Source of the DNA: Eubacteriales bacterium
GTDB lineage: Bacteria; Bacillota_A; Clostridia; Christensenellales; Aristaeellaceae
Length of the DNA: 7,969 nucleotides
Assembly (NCBI GenBank): GCA_030528845.1
Contig: JAUMYC010000112.1
Span: 1 to 7,969 of the forward strand
Reading direction: 5' to 3'
Part shown: positions 6,168 to 7,969 of the stretch, piece by piece
Layout: each line of letters starts with the position of its first letter
How positions within the stretch are numbered: the stretch's first letter is position 1
Made by a program: the position numbers and the translations under genes
The notes under the pieces: generated by a model
The model's database searches: none
The model's input: the letters and a program-made list of their open reading frames with translations, nothing else
What the model was told of the DNA's origin: nothing

Positions 6168-6176
6168 AGAGAACGA

Positions 6177-7841
6177 ATGGCAAAATATGCTGTGGAATAC
6201 AAGGCGCTCTCGCCCATGGGCGGCGTGGAGCTGACCGGAGGGCGCTTCAAGAAGGTGTTTGAAAACAATATCGAATTCCTCAAGGGGTTCGATCTGGACA
6301 GGATGCTCTACTGGTATCGCGTGCACAAGGGCAAAAAGGCACCCGGCGTGCCCTATGCGGCCGACGCCGGCCATTTTGAGAACAACCTCAAGGGGCAGAC
6401 CGCCGGCGAATTCCTCATGGGCGCGTGCACGGCGCTGCTCTGGAAGGAAGATGCGCAGCTGCGCAAAACAGCCAAGGCGCTTTTAAGGGAGATGGAGGAA
6501 TGCCGCGACGAGGACGGATTTATCATCCCCATCCCGCGCGAGAAATTCGACAGCAAGGAATACCCGAACTATACCCGCGCATGGATCACCTTCGGCCTGC
6601 TCGACGCGGGCTATGCCGGCATGGAGGACGGCTTCCGCCTCGCGCGCGATATGGCGGATTATTTCAACACGAGCTCCGTCCTGCCCTATGTGAAGGATCT
6701 CAACCTCGGCTTTCAGGGCATCCTCGCCAACACGCGCATGTATGACGCGCCCAACGGCAAATGGGAGGACATGCAGGTCGCCGTCGATCATTATCAGGAG
6801 ACGTGGTGGCTCAAGCAGGTCATCGCGCGCGATCACCGCGCCATCTACGACCACCCCGGCAACCATCCGCATTCCACTCTGCTGACCACATTGGAGGGCT
6901 ACTGCGATCTCTACCGCGCCACGGGCGATGCGATCTACATCGACGCGGTGAAGACGGCTCTTTCCATGTATGAGGAGAAATGGCAGCATGTGGGCGGCGG
7001 CATCAATATGTGCGAATTTGACACCTACTGGCCCGGCTGCAACTGGCTCAGCCCGAAGCACCACTACAACGAGCTGTGCTCCACCAATTTCTGGATCCTG
7101 CTCAACCAGCGCATGCACCGGCTCGAGCCCTTGAACGCGCATTATGTGGACGAGATCGAAAACTCGCTCTACAACGTGCTCTTTGCCGCGCAGGTCGGCT
7201 CCACGGGCTATCACTATCTCAACTTCCTCGAGCGCACGAAGGACTGGCGCTATCTCGACCGCGCCACCTGCTGCGCCAGCCTCGGCACGCGCCTTGCGGG
7301 CCTTCTGCCGCAGTTCCTCTACAGCTATGATGCCGAGGGCGTGTTCGTGGACATCTTCGCGCCCTCCGTGGCGAAGCTGCCGCACGCGACCGTCCGCACG
7401 GAGACGGATCTGCCGGAGAGCGGGCATGTGAAGATCACGATTGAAGAGGCTGATCAGCCCTTTACGCTGCGCGTGCGCATGCCGCGCTGGGCCTGCGAAG
7501 GCGAAAAGAGCCATTATATCGTGTATGAAAATGTGAAGGCAGGCGATATCTTCGAATACGACCTGCCCATGTCCTTTAAGATCACGAAGTATTCCGGCGG
7601 AGAGGAGATCATCGGCAAGGACCGCTACGCCGTGGAATACGGGCCGCTGCTCTATGCCGCCATGGGCGCGCCCAACCCCGTGGAAATGCACTGGGACCCC
7701 GCTGAGCCGGAGAAATGGCTCAGGCCGCTGGAGGGCAGGCTGGGGTTCAGCGTGGAAGGGGACAACTGCCACGAGTATTGGGCGTATGTCGATATTTTCG
7801 ACGAACCCTTCAGCGTGTATCCCGTATTCCCGCAGAAGTAA
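6177..7841 (+). CDS. GH127/DUF1680-type glycoside hydrolase, putative beta-L-arabinofuranosidase, 554 aa
   Basis: Related to the GH127 clan (DUF1680), whose type enzyme HypBA1 of Bifidobacterium longum removes beta-L-arabinofuranose with a zinc-bound cysteine nucleophile. HypBA1 binds zinc through Glu338, Cys340, Cys417 and Cys418, with Cys417 as nucleophile and Glu322 as acid/base. Here HHYNELCSTNFW supplies Glu299 and Cys301, and RATCCASLGTRLAGLLPQFLYSY supplies Cys365 (candidate nucleophile) and Cys366. Glu280 or a nearby acid in NMCEFDTYWPG could be the acid/base. The N-terminal two thirds is helical and matches an (alpha/alpha)6 barrel; from about 385 it turns beta-rich (VFVDIFAPSVAKLPHATV, FTLRVRMPRWAC, AVEYGPLLYA), as in the family. 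It is about 100 residues shorter than HypBA1. There is no signal peptide, so it should act in the cytoplasm on imported oligosaccharides. No sugar transporter is adjacent. The family is well supported; exact substrate and GH family number (127 versus relatives such as 146) are uncertain. Confidence 0.82.
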   Translation: MAKYAVEYKALSPMGGVELTGGRFKKVFENNIEFLKGFDLDRMLYWYRVHKGKKAPGVPYAADAGHFENNLKGQTAGEFLMGACTALLWKEDAQLRKTAKALLREMEECRDEDGFIIPIPREKFDSKEYPNYTRAWITFGLLDAGYAGMEDGFRLARDMADYFNTSSVLPYVKDLNLGFQGILANTRMYDAPNGKWEDMQVAVDHYQETWWLKQVIARDHRAIYDHPGNHPHSTLLTTLEGYCDLYRATGDAIYIDAVKTALSMYEEKWQHVGGGINMCEFDTYWPGCNWLSPKHHYNELCSTNFWILLNQRMHRLEPLNAHYVDEIENSLYNVLFAAQVGSTGYHYLNFLERTKDWRYLDRATCCASLGTRLAGLLPQFLYSYDAEGVFVDIFAPSVAKLPHATVRTETDLPESGHVKITIEEADQPFTLRVRMPRWACEGEKSHYIVYENVKAGDIFEYDLPMSFKITKYSGGEEIIGKDRYAVEYGPLLYAAMGAPNPVEMHWDPAEPEKWLRPLEGRLGFSVEGDNCHEYWAYVDIFDEPFSVYPVFPQK

Positions 7842-7858
7842 GGGAGGGGAACGGGGGC

Positions 7859-7936
7859 GGGGGACTATGTCCCCCTGCACCCCCTGCTGCGCCAAAGCTG
7901 CGGCTTTGGCGCCTTTGCGGGGGCTCTGCCCCCGCA
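7859..7936. repeat. Cluster of three palindromes, REP-like extragenic element
   Basis: Three perfect stem-loops follow one another 18 bases after the glycosidase stop. The first is GGGGGAC-TAT-GTCCCCC (7859-7875, 7-bp stem). The second is GCGCCAAAGC-TGCG-GCTTTGGCGC (7889-7912, 10-bp stem). The third is TGCGGGGGC-TCT-GCCCCCGCA (7916-7936, 9-bp stem). Units one and three share the pattern G5-loop-C5, then (T/C)GCACCCCC, so the element looks like a duplicated unit around a central hairpin. No U tract follows any stem, so it is not a standard intrinsic terminator, although it may block exonucleases or transcription. No open frame or gene is seen between 7842 and the window end. Confidence 0.7.
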
Positions 7937-7969
7937 CCCCCGCGAGCGCGCCCAGAGGGATGTGTTCTT

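Noticed and set aside
6087..6176. TTG start 30 codons upstream of the glycosidase ATG
   Set aside because: The extension is Arg-rich and covers the candidate promoter, hairpin and ribosome binding site; GGAGGAG at 6161 points to ATG 6177.
7889..7912. 10-bp hairpin after the glycosidase as its intrinsic terminator
   Set aside because: No U tract follows. It belongs to a three-palindrome cluster and is better described as a repeat element.
6483..7937. 484-codon minus-strand open frame opposite the glycosidase
   Set aside because: Antisense shadow in GC-rich DNA. Its 5' end lies in the palindrome cluster and it has no domain.

Overview
The window looks like chromosomal DNA of a GC-rich, spore-former-related Firmicute, most likely an uncultured clostridial gut-type bacterium (Christensenellales/Oscillospirales-like). 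This is inferred from four things: a clostridial-type OmpR-family two-component system, a lipoprotein built from GerMN (sporulation/germination) domains, strong AGGAGG-type ribosome binding sites, and a cytoplasmic DUF1680/GH127-like glycosidase. No phage, insertion sequence, CRISPR array, tRNA or rRNA is visible.

Layout. (1) Positions 3-581, plus strand: the C-terminal part of a YczE/YitT-type membrane protein, cut by the left window edge. (2) A bidirectional hairpin terminator at 587-622 lies between it and the convergent minus-strand operon. (3) Positions 603-4871, minus strand, read right to left: an OmpR-family response regulator, a membrane sensor histidine kinase, a GerMN-repeat lipoprotein and a Nudix hydrolase. 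They are tightly packed (1-base overlap if the kinase starts at ATT, then gaps of 44 and 33 bases) behind a good sigma-A-type promoter at 4938-4966. (4) Positions 5036-5950, minus strand: an AEC-family (auxin efflux carrier-like) transporter. (5) A 226-base divergent intergenic region with a candidate promoter for each direction and a stem-loop in the leader of the plus-strand gene. (6) Positions 6177-7841, plus strand: a 554-residue GH127/DUF1680-type putative beta-L-arabinofuranosidase that keeps the Glu-Cys-Cys-Cys zinc/thiol active-site signature. (7) From 7842 to the window end: a GC-rich non-coding tail with three consecutive perfect stem-loops, resembling a REP-type extragenic palindromic repeat.

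How the genes may work together. Regulator, kinase and lipoprotein form an apparent signalling unit at the cell envelope. The order is the same as in actinobacterial mtrA-mtrB-lpqB, where LpqB is a GerMN-containing lipoprotein that works with the sensor kinase. The Nudix hydrolase is probably a co-transcribed passenger. The transporter and the glycosidase are divergent neighbours and could be co-regulated, but nothing in the sequence proves a shared substrate.

The most notable points are the MtrAB-LpqB-like arrangement outside Actinobacteria, the lack of any ATG/GTG/TTG start ahead of the kinase's first membrane helix, three GerMN-like repeats in one lipoprotein, the compact thiol glycosidase, and the palindrome cluster at the right end.
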